DNA of 64,000 nucleotides from Anaerolineae bacterium (GCA_013178165.1 JABLXG010000004.1:248001-312000); one strand, 5' to 3'. Shown: positions 17,709-26,909, counted from the stretch's first letter. Notes: a model not told the origin generated them from the sequence alone. Made by a program: numbers and translations.

Positions 17709-20015
17709 ATGATTGACTGGACAAATGCGAACTACCTGCCGTGGTTGATCCCGGTTCCACCACTGCTTGCGGCGGCCCTGATCTTCCTGGTCACCAATCG
17801 CAGCTGGTGGCTGACGACGACAACCGCCCTGGTGGCGACGATCACCTCCTGGGTGATGGCGACTGTGATGCTGCTGCGGGCGATTGGCGTCGCCTTTGGG
17901 GAGGCGCTGGGCGGCGAGGCCTTTGGCAGCACAGCCCCCTGGATGGACCTGGGCAGCACGCAATTCCAGATCGGCGTGCTGGTCGACCCGCTAACGACGG
18001 CCATGCTCTTCATGGTGCCCCTGGCCATTCTGATGATCATGATCTACTCCGTCGGCTACATGGCCCATGACCCGCGCCGGGAGCGCTTCTTTGGCTACAT
18101 GAGCCTGTTTGCCGGGGCCATGCTCCTGCTGGTGGTCGCCGACAATCTGCTGCTGCTATTCATTGGCTGGGAGGTGATGGGCTTCTGTTCTTACTCGCTC
18201 ATCGGCTTCTGGTTCGAGAAGGAAAGCGCTCACAGGGCCGGCGTCAAGGCGTTTATGACTACCCGCGTGGCGGATGTCATTATGCTGCTCGGCATTGCCT
18301 ATCTCTACGCTGAGACGGGTACGCTGAGCTTCCGCGAAATCTTCTTCAACGAGGCGCTGCTGGCCGGGCTGGCGGATAAACCGGCCATTATCTTCGGCGG
18401 TCTGAGCGCAGCAGGACTGATCGGCGTCTTTCTGGTGATCGGCACGATCGGCAAGAGCGCCCAGTTCCCGCTGCATGTCTGGCTCCCGGACGCGATGGAA
18501 GGCCCGACGCCTGTCAGCGCGATGATCCATGCAGCGGCGATGGTTTCCGCCGGCGTGTACATGATCATCCGCATGTACCCGCTGCTGGAGGCCGGGGCCG
18601 ACCCGCATCATGGCGTGTACAATGCGCCGCTGCTACTGATGGCCTATGTTGGCGCGTTTACCGCGCTGTTCTCAGCGGTGATTGCCGTGGCCCAGAACGA
18701 TATCAAGCGCGTGCTGGCCTACTCCACGATCAGCCAGCTCGGCTTTATGATGGCGGCGCTGGGCATCGGGGCGTACATCGCGGCGGCTTTTCACCTGATC
18801 ACGCACGGCATCTTCAAAGCCCTGCTCTTTATGTCTTCCGGCGCGGTGATCCACGCCATGGAACACGGTGAGCACCATGCTCATGAGCATGGCCACCATA
18901 TCCATAATGCCTTCGGCGGGCATGGTCACTTCGACCCGCAGGACATGCGCAACATGGGCGGCCTCAAGGGGCGCATCCCGGTGACCTGGTTTGGCTTCCT
19001 GGCGGGCGGGCTGGCGCTGGCGGGCTTCCCGCTGTTCACCGCCGGGTTCTGGTCAAAGGATGAGATCTTCGCGGAAGCGTGGTACCTGGGCTTTGGCGAG
19101 GGCTTTGGCCCGGCGATGTTTGTCTTTGTGCTGCTGGCCCTGGCGGCTTTCCTGACCGCGTTCTACACCATGCGCCAGCTGGCCATGACCTTCGCGGGCG
19201 AGCCGCGCACCGAGGCGGCGGCTCAGGCCAGCCTGGGCGGGCCGACGACGGTCGTCTCCACCTTCATGCAGGGGCCGTTGATTGTGCTGGGGGTGGCGGC
19301 GCTGATCGCCGGGTACATTGGCGTGCCCCAGGACTTCCCGCTGTTCGGATGGTTGTTCAGCGGCAATGGCAACCCGTTCCATGACTTCGTGGGCGGTACG
19401 TTGCCGCATCATCCGCCGACGCTGGCCTTCAACGTTGTGCCGGTGCTGTTCTCGTTTGTGGTAGCGCTGGGAGGGCTGTATGTGGGTTACCGGGTGTACT
19501 GGCGCAGGCCACTGGCCGCCGGACAACCCGACCCAACCCAGGTGGCGCTGGACCGGATCAGCCCGTACCTGTGGCAGTGGATGTCGCACAAGTTCTATGT
19601 GGATGAGCTGTACCAGCGGGTGTTTGTCCAGCCCTCACAGTGGCTGAGCGAAGTTCTGACCAGCAAGATCATCGATCGCATCGTGATTGACGGCATCCTG
19701 CATACCATCGCTCATGTCGCCGGCTGGATTGGCGAGCTGTTCAAGCGCTTCAACCGCGTGGTCATCGATGGCGTCGGCGATGGCATCCCGCAGGCCATCG
19801 GCGCCTTCGCTGGCTGGTTCCGCCGTGTGCAGACGGGCAATGTCCAGCAGTACCTGTTGATGGCTATTCTGGCCGCGCTGGTGATCTTCCTGAGCGCTGC
19901 CGGGCTGCTGGTCAGGATCAGCCCGACGACCGTGTTGATCGCACTGGCGGCGCTGGTCGTGATCATCGTGGTGCTGAACTTGATCGGGAGGGTGTGGGGA
20001 GGCATAGCCGAATGA
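17709..20015 (+). CDS. nuoL: NADH-quinone oxidoreductase subunit L, extended
   Basis: This is the distal antiporter-like subunit of complex I, and its C-terminal lateral helix braces the pumping modules. At 768 residues it exceeds the usual 610-660. Canonical signatures are present: FIGWEVMGFCSYSLIGFW, IGKSAQFPLHVWLPDAMEGP (TM7 Lys) and AYSTISQLGFM. Two additions stand out. A His-rich loop near residues 382-408 (11 His) precedes DMRNMGGLKGRIP. The lateral-helix region contains two copies of a module with RIVIDG (657-662) and RVVIDG (683-688), exactly 26 residues apart. The next gene overlaps by 4 nt (ATGA). A lengthened lateral helix fits a complex with an extra NuoM. Confidence 0.95.
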   Translation: MIDWTNANYLPWLIPVPPLLAAALIFLVTNRSWWLTTTTALVATITSWVMATVMLLRAIGVAFGEALGGEAFGSTAPWMDLGSTQFQIGVLVDPLTTAMLFMVPLAILMIMIYSVGYMAHDPRRERFFGYMSLFAGAMLLLVVADNLLLLFIGWEVMGFCSYSLIGFWFEKESAHRAGVKAFMTTRVADVIMLLGIAYLYAETGTLSFREIFFNEALLAGLADKPAIIFGGLSAAGLIGVFLVIGTIGKSAQFPLHVWLPDAMEGPTPVSAMIHAAAMVSAGVYMIIRMYPLLEAGADPHHGVYNAPLLLMAYVGAFTALFSAVIAVAQNDIKRVLAYSTISQLGFMMAALGIGAYIAAAFHLITHGIFKALLFMSSGAVIHAMEHGEHHAHEHGHHIHNAFGGHGHFDPQDMRNMGGLKGRIPVTWFGFLAGGLALAGFPLFTAGFWSKDEIFAEAWYLGFGEGFGPAMFVFVLLALAAFLTAFYTMRQLAMTFAGEPRTEAAAQASLGGPTTVVSTFMQGPLIVLGVAALIAGYIGVPQDFPLFGWLFSGNGNPFHDFVGGTLPHHPPTLAFNVVPVLFSFVVALGGLYVGYRVYWRRPLAAGQPDPTQVALDRISPYLWQWMSHKFYVDELYQRVFVQPSQWLSEVLTSKIIDRIVIDGILHTIAHVAGWIGELFKRFNRVVIDGVGDGIPQAIGAFAGWFRRVQTGNVQQYLLMAILAALVIFLSAAGLLVRISPTTVLIALAALVVIIVVLNLIGRVWGGIAE

Positions 20016-21628
20016 TCGCGATTGGCAACCTCTTTGAGATTCCCCTGTTGAGCGCCATCATCTTCTTGCCGGTGCTGGGCGCGGTGGTGATGCTGCTGCT
20101 CCCGCGCGACAATAAGGCGCTGGTGCGCTGGACGGCGCTGGGATTCAGCCTGGTGGTCTTTGTACTGACGGTGGTGCTGTGGTTTGGCTATGACCGGGCG
20201 GTGGGCGGCTTCCAGTTCGTGGAGAAGACACCCTGGTTCAGCCTGCTGGGGGCATCCTGGCACCTGGGGGTGGACGGGATCAGCATCGTCATGATCCTGC
20301 TGACCGGCTTGCTGGTGCCGCTGGGCATCCTGATCAGCTTCGAGATCGAAGAGCAGGTCAACGTCTACATGATGCTCTTCCTGCTGCTGGAAGCGGGCAT
20401 GATGGGCGTCTTTGTGGCGCTGGACCTGATGATTTTCTTCCTGTTCTGGGAGATCGGCCTGGTGCCGATGTACTTCTTGATCAACCGCTGGGGCGGCGAG
20501 AATCGCCTGTACGCTTCGGTCAAGTTCTTTCTGTACACCATGGCCGGGTCACTGGGGCTACTGCTCTCCATCCAGTTGATCGGTATCACCGCCGGGACGA
20601 TGGATATCGTCGACCTGACCGCATTCTGGCCGACGTTCCAGGGGGATGGTGGCCAGTTCCTGGGCATTGGCGTAGATACAGTCAAGTGGCTGACCTTCCT
20701 GGCCTTCTTCCTGGCCTTTGCTATCAAAGTCCCGATCTGGCCATTCCACACCTGGTTGCCTGATGCCCACACTGAAGCGCCAACCGCTGGGTCGATGTTG
20801 CTGGCGGGTGTGCTGCTGAAGCTAGGCGCCTACGGGTTCCTGCGGCTGGTGATCCCGCTCTTTCCGGAGCAAGCGGCGGCCTTTGCGCCGGTGCTGGCGT
20901 TCCTGGGCATGATGGGGATCATTCTGGGCGCGTTCGCCGCCTACGGGCAGGATGATTTCAAGCGGCTGGTGGCCTATAGCTCGGTGAATCACATGGGGTT
21001 TGTGGTGCTGGGCATCGCCGTTATGGCCTGGGTCTACGGCATCCTCTACACCAACGGTGCAGCGCCCTGGTTGAACCTGGAAGCGGGGACGGTCGCCCTG
21101 GCGGATACGCAGAGCGCAATTATCGCCGCTAACGGCGCAGTGCTGCAGATGTTCAACCACGGCCTCAGTTCCGCCGGGATGTTCCTGCTGGTTGGCGCGC
21201 TGTACCACAAGGCGCACACCCGCGACCTGCGGAGGATGGGCGGGCTGTGGGTACTGGCGCCGGTCTATGGCGGCATCCTGATCTTCACCAGCATGGCCAG
21301 CCTGGGGCTGCCGGGGCTGAACGGCTTTGTCGGTGAGTTCCTGGTGGTGCGCGGGGCCTGGCCGGTGTTTACCGTGGCGACGTTGCTGAGCATGATCGGC
21401 CTGCTCTTCACAGGCGCTTATATTCTGAAGGCGTTGCAGAAGGTGCTGCATGGCAAGCCTGCCCAGGAATGGGTGGACTACCACTACAGGTATCACAACC
21501 TGGAGATCTCGCTGCGCGAAGTTGTGGCAATGGCACCATTGTTGGTTCTGTTTTTGGTGACCGGCGTGTTACCCAACTGGATCTTGCCCATGATCAACGA
21601 GACCGTGACCCGTTTGTTTGGCGGGTAA
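20012..21628 (+). CDS. nuoM: NADH-quinone oxidoreductase subunit M (first copy)
   Basis: This antiporter-like membrane subunit of complex I has 538 residues. The TM5 glutamate (LFWEIGLVPMYFLINRWGG), TM7 lysine (FAIKVPIWPFHTWLPDAH), TM8 lysine (LAGVLLKLGAYGFLR) and TM12 glutamate (GLNGFVGEFLVV) are all present, so this copy looks fully pump-competent. The ATG overlapping the nuoL stop codon is chosen, with GGGAGG upstream; an in-frame GTG 18 nt earlier is less likely. It is followed 15 nt later by a second, clearly different nuoM. Confidence 0.94.
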   Translation: MIAIGNLFEIPLLSAIIFLPVLGAVVMLLLPRDNKALVRWTALGFSLVVFVLTVVLWFGYDRAVGGFQFVEKTPWFSLLGASWHLGVDGISIVMILLTGLLVPLGILISFEIEEQVNVYMMLFLLLEAGMMGVFVALDLMIFFLFWEIGLVPMYFLINRWGGENRLYASVKFFLYTMAGSLGLLLSIQLIGITAGTMDIVDLTAFWPTFQGDGGQFLGIGVDTVKWLTFLAFFLAFAIKVPIWPFHTWLPDAHTEAPTAGSMLLAGVLLKLGAYGFLRLVIPLFPEQAAAFAPVLAFLGMMGIILGAFAAYGQDDFKRLVAYSSVNHMGFVVLGIAVMAWVYGILYTNGAAPWLNLEAGTVALADTQSAIIAANGAVLQMFNHGLSSAGMFLLVGALYHKAHTRDLRRMGGLWVLAPVYGGILIFTSMASLGLPGLNGFVGEFLVVRGAWPVFTVATLLSMIGLLFTGAYILKALQKVLHGKPAQEWVDYHYRYHNLEISLREVVAMAPLLVLFLVTGVLPNWILPMINETVTRLFGG

Positions 21629-21643
21629 TAGGCAGGGGGATTT

Positions 21644-23251
21644 ATGTACGCAAGCATACCCGTACTAAGCCTCATCACGCTTACGCCGGCTGTTGCGGCG
21701 CTGCTGATCTTGCTGCTGCCCAAGACCGCCAAGCAGGAGGCGCGGATCATTGCGGCAGCGGCGACGGGCTTCAGCTTCTTGCTGGGCATCCTGATGTACT
21801 TTTCCTACGATGTCGCCTTCGCTAACGGCGCGCAGTCCGTGAGCGAGATGTTCCAGTTTCAGGAGAGCGTCCCCTGGGTGGCGGCGCTGGGCATCAACTA
21901 TCATCTGGGCGTCGACGGCATCAGCGCCCCGATGGTGCTGCTGACCGGCTTCGCCTCGTTTGCCGGGGTGTTGATCTCGTGGGGCATTGAGGATCGCCCC
22001 CGCGAGTTTATGGCCTTCTTCCTGCTGCTGGTGGTGGGTGTGTATGGCGTTTTCGTGGCGATGGACCTGTTCGTGCTGTTCTTCTTCTACGAACTGGCCA
22101 TCTTCCCGATGTACCTGCTGATCGCCACGTGGGGCTGGAAGGAACTGCGCGAATACGCAGCCATGAAGCTGACGCTGTACATCCTGGTCGGTTCGGTGGT
22201 GGCGATGATCGGCGCCATTGTCCTGTACATTGTCGCCGGGCAGGCGACCGGTACGTACAGCTTCGACATGGTCCACATGCTCGAAGTTGCCCAGATGCCG
22301 AACTCACCGTTCAATAACCCCGTAGCCGGGTTGGATGGCGTCACAGTCGCCCGGCTGTGGTTCCCATTGATCTTCATCGGCTTCGGCGTCCTGGCCGGTG
22401 TCTTCCCCTTCCACAACTGGAGTCCGGACGGTCATGTGGCCGCGCCGACGGCCGTCTCCATGATCCATGCCGGGGTGCTGATGAAGCTTGGCGCGTATAG
22501 TGCGCTGCGCGTTGGCGTACAACTTCTGCCGGATGGCGCGCGGGCGCATCTGCCGTGGATCGTGTTCCTGACGCTGATCAATGTGGTGTATGGTGCGTTT
22601 ATTGCCATGCGCCAGCGTGACTTCAAGTATGTCATCGGGTTCTCGTCGGTCAGCCACATGGGGCTGGTGAGCATGGGCTGGGCGACGATGAACGTGACCG
22701 GTATGACCGGCGCGGGCCTGCAGATGTTCAGCCATGGCGCGATGACGGCGCTCTTCTTCTCCTGCGTCGGGATGGTCTACGACCGGGCGCACACCCGCGA
22801 CATCCCCAGCCTGGGCGGCTTCAGCCGCAAGATGCCCTGGGTGGCCTTCGCTTTCATCATCGGCGGTCTGGTCAGTATGGGGATGCCAGGGCTGAGCGGG
22901 TTTGTGGCGGAGTTCCCGATCTTCATGGGGTTGTGGGATGCCAGCCCGGTCATCCAGCTGGGGATCGGTAACTGGGCGCTGGGGAATTACTTCGCGGTGA
23001 TCGCGATCGTGGCCGTGCTCGGCATCATCGTGACGGCGGCCTATGTGCTGCGCGTCGTGCAGCAGGTGTTCTTCGGCGCCTTTAACGAGCAACGGTACGC
23101 CGAGGTCGGCGACGTGACGATCCTGGACAAAGTTGCGCTGGCGATCCTGGTCGTCCCGCTGATCCTCCTGGGAGTGTGGCCAAGCATCATGGCGCCGATG
23201 ATCGAAAGCGCCGTCAGGCCGATCGCGCAATTGCTGCTGGGAGGTGCGTAA
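21644..23251 (+). CDS. nuoM: NADH-quinone oxidoreductase subunit M (second copy)
   Basis: This is a second NuoM-type antiporter-like subunit of 535 residues, divergent from its upstream neighbour and not a recent duplicate. The TM5 glutamate (FFYELAIFPMYLLIATWGW), TM8 lysine (HAGVLMKLGAYSALRVG) and TM12 glutamate (GLSGFVAEFPIF) are kept. At the TM7 position five residues before PFH, where NuoM1, NuoN and most homologues carry lysine, this protein has leucine (L250 in GVLAGVFPFHNWSPDGH). RBS AGGGGGA precedes the ATG. Operons with two nuoM genes encode the described 2M complex I type. Whether this copy pumps is open. Confidence 0.92.
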   Translation: MYASIPVLSLITLTPAVAALLILLLPKTAKQEARIIAAAATGFSFLLGILMYFSYDVAFANGAQSVSEMFQFQESVPWVAALGINYHLGVDGISAPMVLLTGFASFAGVLISWGIEDRPREFMAFFLLLVVGVYGVFVAMDLFVLFFFYELAIFPMYLLIATWGWKELREYAAMKLTLYILVGSVVAMIGAIVLYIVAGQATGTYSFDMVHMLEVAQMPNSPFNNPVAGLDGVTVARLWFPLIFIGFGVLAGVFPFHNWSPDGHVAAPTAVSMIHAGVLMKLGAYSALRVGVQLLPDGARAHLPWIVFLTLINVVYGAFIAMRQRDFKYVIGFSSVSHMGLVSMGWATMNVTGMTGAGLQMFSHGAMTALFFSCVGMVYDRAHTRDIPSLGGFSRKMPWVAFAFIIGGLVSMGMPGLSGFVAEFPIFMGLWDASPVIQLGIGNWALGNYFAVIAIVAVLGIIVTAAYVLRVVQQVFFGAFNEQRYAEVGDVTILDKVALAILVVPLILLGVWPSIMAPMIESAVRPIAQLLLGGA

Positions 23252-24730
23252 TTGGACTTCCAAACGGTTGACTGGGGAACGAATCTGCTCGCCATTCTGC
23301 CGGAGATCCTGTTGACCCTCCTGGCAGTGGTGGTGCTGGCGCTGGATGCGATCTGGCCGGCGAGCCGGCGGCGCCAGATCGGGATCATCGCTGGCGTGTC
23401 GATGTTCGGCATTGTGCTGGTGCTGCTGATCTTCTCCGTGCCGATCGCAGCGGCGGTGGAGGAACAGTTGATTCTGGGCGGGATGTTCCGGCACGACATC
23501 CTGACGCAGATCTTCCGCACGATGGTGATCCTGGCCGGTGGGCTGACCTGCCTGTTGAGCGTCGACGCGCCGGGCGTGGGGCGCAAGGGGCATTACTACG
23601 CCCTGCTGATCATCGCCACGCTGGGCGCCAGCCTGATGAGCGCCGCCGCCGACCTGATCATGGCCTTTGTGGCGCTGGAAACCACCTCGATCACACTCTA
23701 CATGCTGGCAGGCTCCCTGCGCGGCGATGAACGCTCCACGGAGGCTGGCGTTAAGTACTTCCTGTTTGGCGCGGTGATGTCGGCCATTCTGCTTTATGGC
23801 CTCAGCCTGCTGTACGGCTTTTCCGGGCAATCTAACTTCTACCTGCTGGCGGATGGACTGAAGGCCAGCGGTGTGCATGATCTGGCTGTGCTGCTGGCAC
23901 TGGTGATGTTGCTGGCAGGCTTCAGCTTCAAGATCAGCGCGGTGCCCTTCCACTTCTGGACACCGGATGTTTATGAAGGTGCGCCGACGCCGGTGACGGC
24001 CTTCCTGAGCGTGGCCAGCAAGGCGGCCAGCTTTGCCCTGTTGTTACGGCTGTTCATGGCTGTCTTCCCGGAGTACGACCCGATCTGGGCGCTGGTGCTG
24101 GCGATCGCGTCCGTGGTGACGATGACGCTGGGTAATGTGCTGGCCCTGCGGCAGAGCAACATCAAGCGTATGCTGGCCTATTCGTCGATTGCCCAGGCGG
24201 GGTATTCCCTGATCGGCGTGGTGGCCATTGGCGCGCAGGATGGCGCGGGCATGGCGGCGGTGATCTTCTACCTGTTCATGTACACGCTGACCAACCTGGC
24301 CGCCTTCGGCGTGGTGATCTACGTCAGCCGGGCAACCGGCAGCGAGAAAATCGCCGACTTTGCCGGTCTGAGCCGCCGCAGCCCGGCGCTGGCGCTGGTG
24401 CTGACGGTGGCGCTGCTTTCGCTGGGCGGCATCCCACCGGCGGCGGGGTTCGTGGGCAAGTTCTTCCTGTTCCAGGCGGCAGTAGATTCCGGGCTGGCCT
24501 GGCTGGCCATCATCGGCGTGCTGAATGCGATCGTCGCCCTGTACTACTACCTGATGGTTATCAAGGTCATGTACGTGGATCGCAGCGCCGATGAGGACAA
24601 GCCGCTGGCTGTATCGCGGGCGGCAAGCTGGGCGCTTGTCCTGACGTCGATAGGCGTGATTGTGCTCGGCGTGGTAGCCGCGCCGGTGTATGAATGGGCG
24701 TTGCACGCCGGACAAGAGCTGCTGTTCTGA
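23252..24730 (+). CDS. nuoN: NADH-quinone oxidoreductase subunit N
   Basis: This antiporter-like subunit lies closest to the quinone module. It has 492 residues and about 14 helices. Key charges are present: FVALETTSITLYMLAG (TM5 Glu), FSFKISAVPFHFWTPDVYEG (TM7 Lys), SVASKAASFALLLR (TM8 Lys) and the TM12 region GGIPPAAGFVGKFFLF with the NuoN-typical Lys instead of Glu. The start is a TTG immediately after the nuoM2 stop, supported by GGGAGG 7 nt upstream. It is the last gene of the operon and is followed by a strong terminator. Confidence 0.95.
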   Translation: MDFQTVDWGTNLLAILPEILLTLLAVVVLALDAIWPASRRRQIGIIAGVSMFGIVLVLLIFSVPIAAAVEEQLILGGMFRHDILTQIFRTMVILAGGLTCLLSVDAPGVGRKGHYYALLIIATLGASLMSAAADLIMAFVALETTSITLYMLAGSLRGDERSTEAGVKYFLFGAVMSAILLYGLSLLYGFSGQSNFYLLADGLKASGVHDLAVLLALVMLLAGFSFKISAVPFHFWTPDVYEGAPTPVTAFLSVASKAASFALLLRLFMAVFPEYDPIWALVLAIASVVTMTLGNVLALRQSNIKRMLAYSSIAQAGYSLIGVVAIGAQDGAGMAAVIFYLFMYTLTNLAAFGVVIYVSRATGSEKIADFAGLSRRSPALALVLTVALLSLGGIPPAAGFVGKFFLFQAAVDSGLAWLAIIGVLNAIVALYYYLMVIKVMYVDRSADEDKPLAVSRAASWALVLTSIGVIVLGVVAAPVYEWALHAGQELLF

Positions 24731-24749
24731 TTGTGGTGGAGTGTGCTGG

Positions 24750-24790
24750 CCGGGTGAGGGGCAGGGGTGCCCCTCACCCGGAAGTTTTAT
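24750..24790 (+). terminator. intrinsic terminator of nuo operon
   Basis: A perfect 13-bp stem (24750-24762 with 24769-24781) and a 6-nt loop are followed by AAGTTTTATT, 20 nt after the nuoN stop. Confidence 0.9.
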
Positions 24791-24920
24791 TGGAGGAGGC
24801 AACGCGGGCCGGTCGGTAGTTCCGGCGGCCAGCGTAGGATGCCGGGAGTCCCCAGTGGGGCTGTACCGCCCGGCAACCGAAGTACGGATGACGCTTGTTT
24901 GCATCTTTATAGGACAAAAA

Positions 24921-24950
24921 TTGGCGATATTTGCGACCTTGTGATAGAAT
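24921..24950 (+). promoter_or_regulatory. promoter of ATP synthase Fo operon
   Basis: TTGGCG (24921-24926) and TAGAAT (24945-24950) are spaced by 18 nt, in an AT-richer stretch about 50 nt before the first gene of the operon. Confidence 0.55.
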
Positions 24951-24998
24951 GCACACGCTGCTGGCCAAGTGGGCCGGTATTCTGGAGAACACCAGGCC

Positions 24999-25292
24999 GT
25001 GAGCGATGAACTGCCACACCGCGAACTAACAGGCAGCCGCCCACGCAATCTGACCTATGCGGCGATTGCCGGGCAAGCCGGGCTGGTCACTATCCTCGTG
25101 GTGTTCATCGCCCTGTTTGCAGGACTGTGGCTGGATGCGCAGTTTGGCCTGCGCGGGCCGTTTACGATCGGCCTGCTGGCCCTCAGTGTGCCGGTCAGTC
25201 TCTTTCTGATGGTGCGGCTGGCGCTTTCCGCTACCGGCGCGATCCGGCCAGCCCGCCCGGAAGAACCAGCGACGATCGCCAAGGAGGATTAG
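24999..25292 (+). CDS. AtpI/AtpZ-like small membrane protein
   Basis: This 97-residue protein has two transmembrane helices (LVTILVVFIALFAGLWLDAQ and the following FTIGLLALSVPVSLFLMVRL) separated by a short polar turn, the layout of AtpI/AtpZ proteins that precede ATP synthase genes. AtpI is known to help c-ring assembly; AtpZ-type proteins may act in cation transport with it. The GTG at 24999 is chosen with GGAG about a dozen bases upstream, and a longer GTG start at 24969 is possible. Its position before atpB supports the call, but the sequence alone is not diagnostic. Confidence 0.75.
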   Translation: MSDELPHRELTGSRPRNLTYAAIAGQAGLVTILVVFIALFAGLWLDAQFGLRGPFTIGLLALSVPVSLFLMVRLALSATGAIRPARPEEPATIAKED

Positions 25293-25338
25293 TGATTGAG
25301 AAAAACTAAATTTGACTGGCAGAGAGGAGGCTCATGCA

Positions 25339-26613
25339 GTGAATAAAACTCAACGAGGTCTCCTCGTCCTGATCGGGATGGTGGTTTTTGTGGGGGTCTT
25401 TTGCCTGTGGATTCCCTTCATTCTGCTGCCCGGTGCGGGCATCGGCGTGGCGCTGCCGGTGATTTACGTGCCGGGCGAAATCCTGGTCAAAGATGTGCTG
25501 GGCGAGGGGTTTCACCTCACCAATACGCTGGTCGGGGTGTTGCTGGCCGATCTGGTGATCATCCTGATCGTGCTGGCCGTGTACCTGAGCGGCGGGATCA
25601 AGAAGGTTCCGGGGCGGCTGCAAAGCCTGCTGGAGTTGCTGGTCGGCTTCATGTACAACTTCGCCAAGTCGGTTGCTGGCACCCGCGCCGGGCGGATCTT
25701 CCCGCTGGTGATGACGATCTTCTTCCTGCTGCTTATCTCCAACTGGCTGGAGCTGGTACCCGGCGTGGATAGTGTTGGGCTGCTCCACTGCGCCGAGGAA
25801 GGATTCAGCGGCTACCCGATCAATGTTGAAGAGAGCCAGGCGCTGGAAGGCGTGATTTCCCTCCGTGTGACCAGCCCGCTGGACGCCGGCACGCGGGCCA
25901 CAAAAGCCGATTACTGCGCCTGTGACGCGGTCAACCTGGGCCACTTCCCGGAGGGCAAGGAAGCCGCCTGTGTGGAGGCGCTAGCCGAGGCCGGGGTGGC
26001 GCTGCCGGAAGTGGGCGCAGAAGGCGGGCATGGCGAAGGTGAGGCAACCGCCAGCAATGAAACCCATGCCGAAGGTGAAGTGCACGCCAGCCTGCCTGAA
26101 GAGGTGATCACGGCGATCAGGTCCGCTGAGGAAGCTGGTCTGGTGCGATCTGACATCTTCATCGTGACGCCATTTGTGCGTGCGGCGGCTACCGATCTAA
26201 ATATGACGGTCGCGCTGGCGATTGTCGCTGTGATCATGGTGCAGGTCTATGGCGTGTGGTCGCTGGGGCCGGACTACTTCCAGAAGTTCCTCAACCTGCG
26301 CGCGCTGGGTAACCTGGGCAAGAAGCCGCTGGGGTTGATCGATTTTGTGGTCGGCGTATTTGAGATCATCTCGGAATTCGCCAAGATCATCAGTTTTGCC
26401 TTCCGTCTTTTCGGCAATATCTTTGCCGGGCAGGTGTTGCTGTTCATTATGGCCTTCCTGGCGGCGACGATGTTGCCGGTGATCTTTTACGCACTGGAGC
26501 TGTTTGTCGGCCTGATGCAGGCATTCGTCTTTGCCGTGCTCACGCTGATCTTCAGCGCCCAGGCGATGCAAAGCCACCATCACGAAGAAGCGCATGGTGA
26601 GGCTCACAGCTAG
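25339..26613 (+). CDS. atpB: ATP synthase Fo subunit a with large insertion
   Basis: Subunit a forms the two proton half-channels beside the c-ring. The C-terminal core is canonical: SEFAKIISFAFRLFGNIFAG holds the essential Arg, and ALELFVGLMQAFVFAVLTLI is the final conserved helix. The protein is 424 residues instead of about 240-280. Between NWLELVPGVDSVG and PFVRAAATDLNMT, residues about 148-272 form a hydrophilic insert with four Cys (151, 193, 195, 211) and a His/Glu-rich stretch. The C-terminal tail is also His-rich (QSHHHEEAHGEAHS). The GTG start has GAGGAGG 8 nt upstream; an ATG five bases earlier runs into a stop. Function of the insert is unknown. Confidence 0.93.
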   Translation: MNKTQRGLLVLIGMVVFVGVFCLWIPFILLPGAGIGVALPVIYVPGEILVKDVLGEGFHLTNTLVGVLLADLVIILIVLAVYLSGGIKKVPGRLQSLLELLVGFMYNFAKSVAGTRAGRIFPLVMTIFFLLLISNWLELVPGVDSVGLLHCAEEGFSGYPINVEESQALEGVISLRVTSPLDAGTRATKADYCACDAVNLGHFPEGKEAACVEALAEAGVALPEVGAEGGHGEGEATASNETHAEGEVHASLPEEVITAIRSAEEAGLVRSDIFIVTPFVRAAATDLNMTVALAIVAVIMVQVYGVWSLGPDYFQKFLNLRALGNLGKKPLGLIDFVVGVFEIISEFAKIISFAFRLFGNIFAGQVLLFIMAFLAATMLPVIFYALELFVGLMQAFVFAVLTLIFSAQAMQSHHHEEAHGEAHS

Positions 26614-26630
26614 CGGTGGTGCGCAACTAA

Positions 26631-26909
<279 letters not shown>

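Noticed and set aside
22304-23953. 549-codon minus-strand frame across nuoM2 and nuoN
   Set aside because: It is very rich in His, Gln and Arg, the complement of hydrophobic membrane codons; both plus-strand genes are certain.
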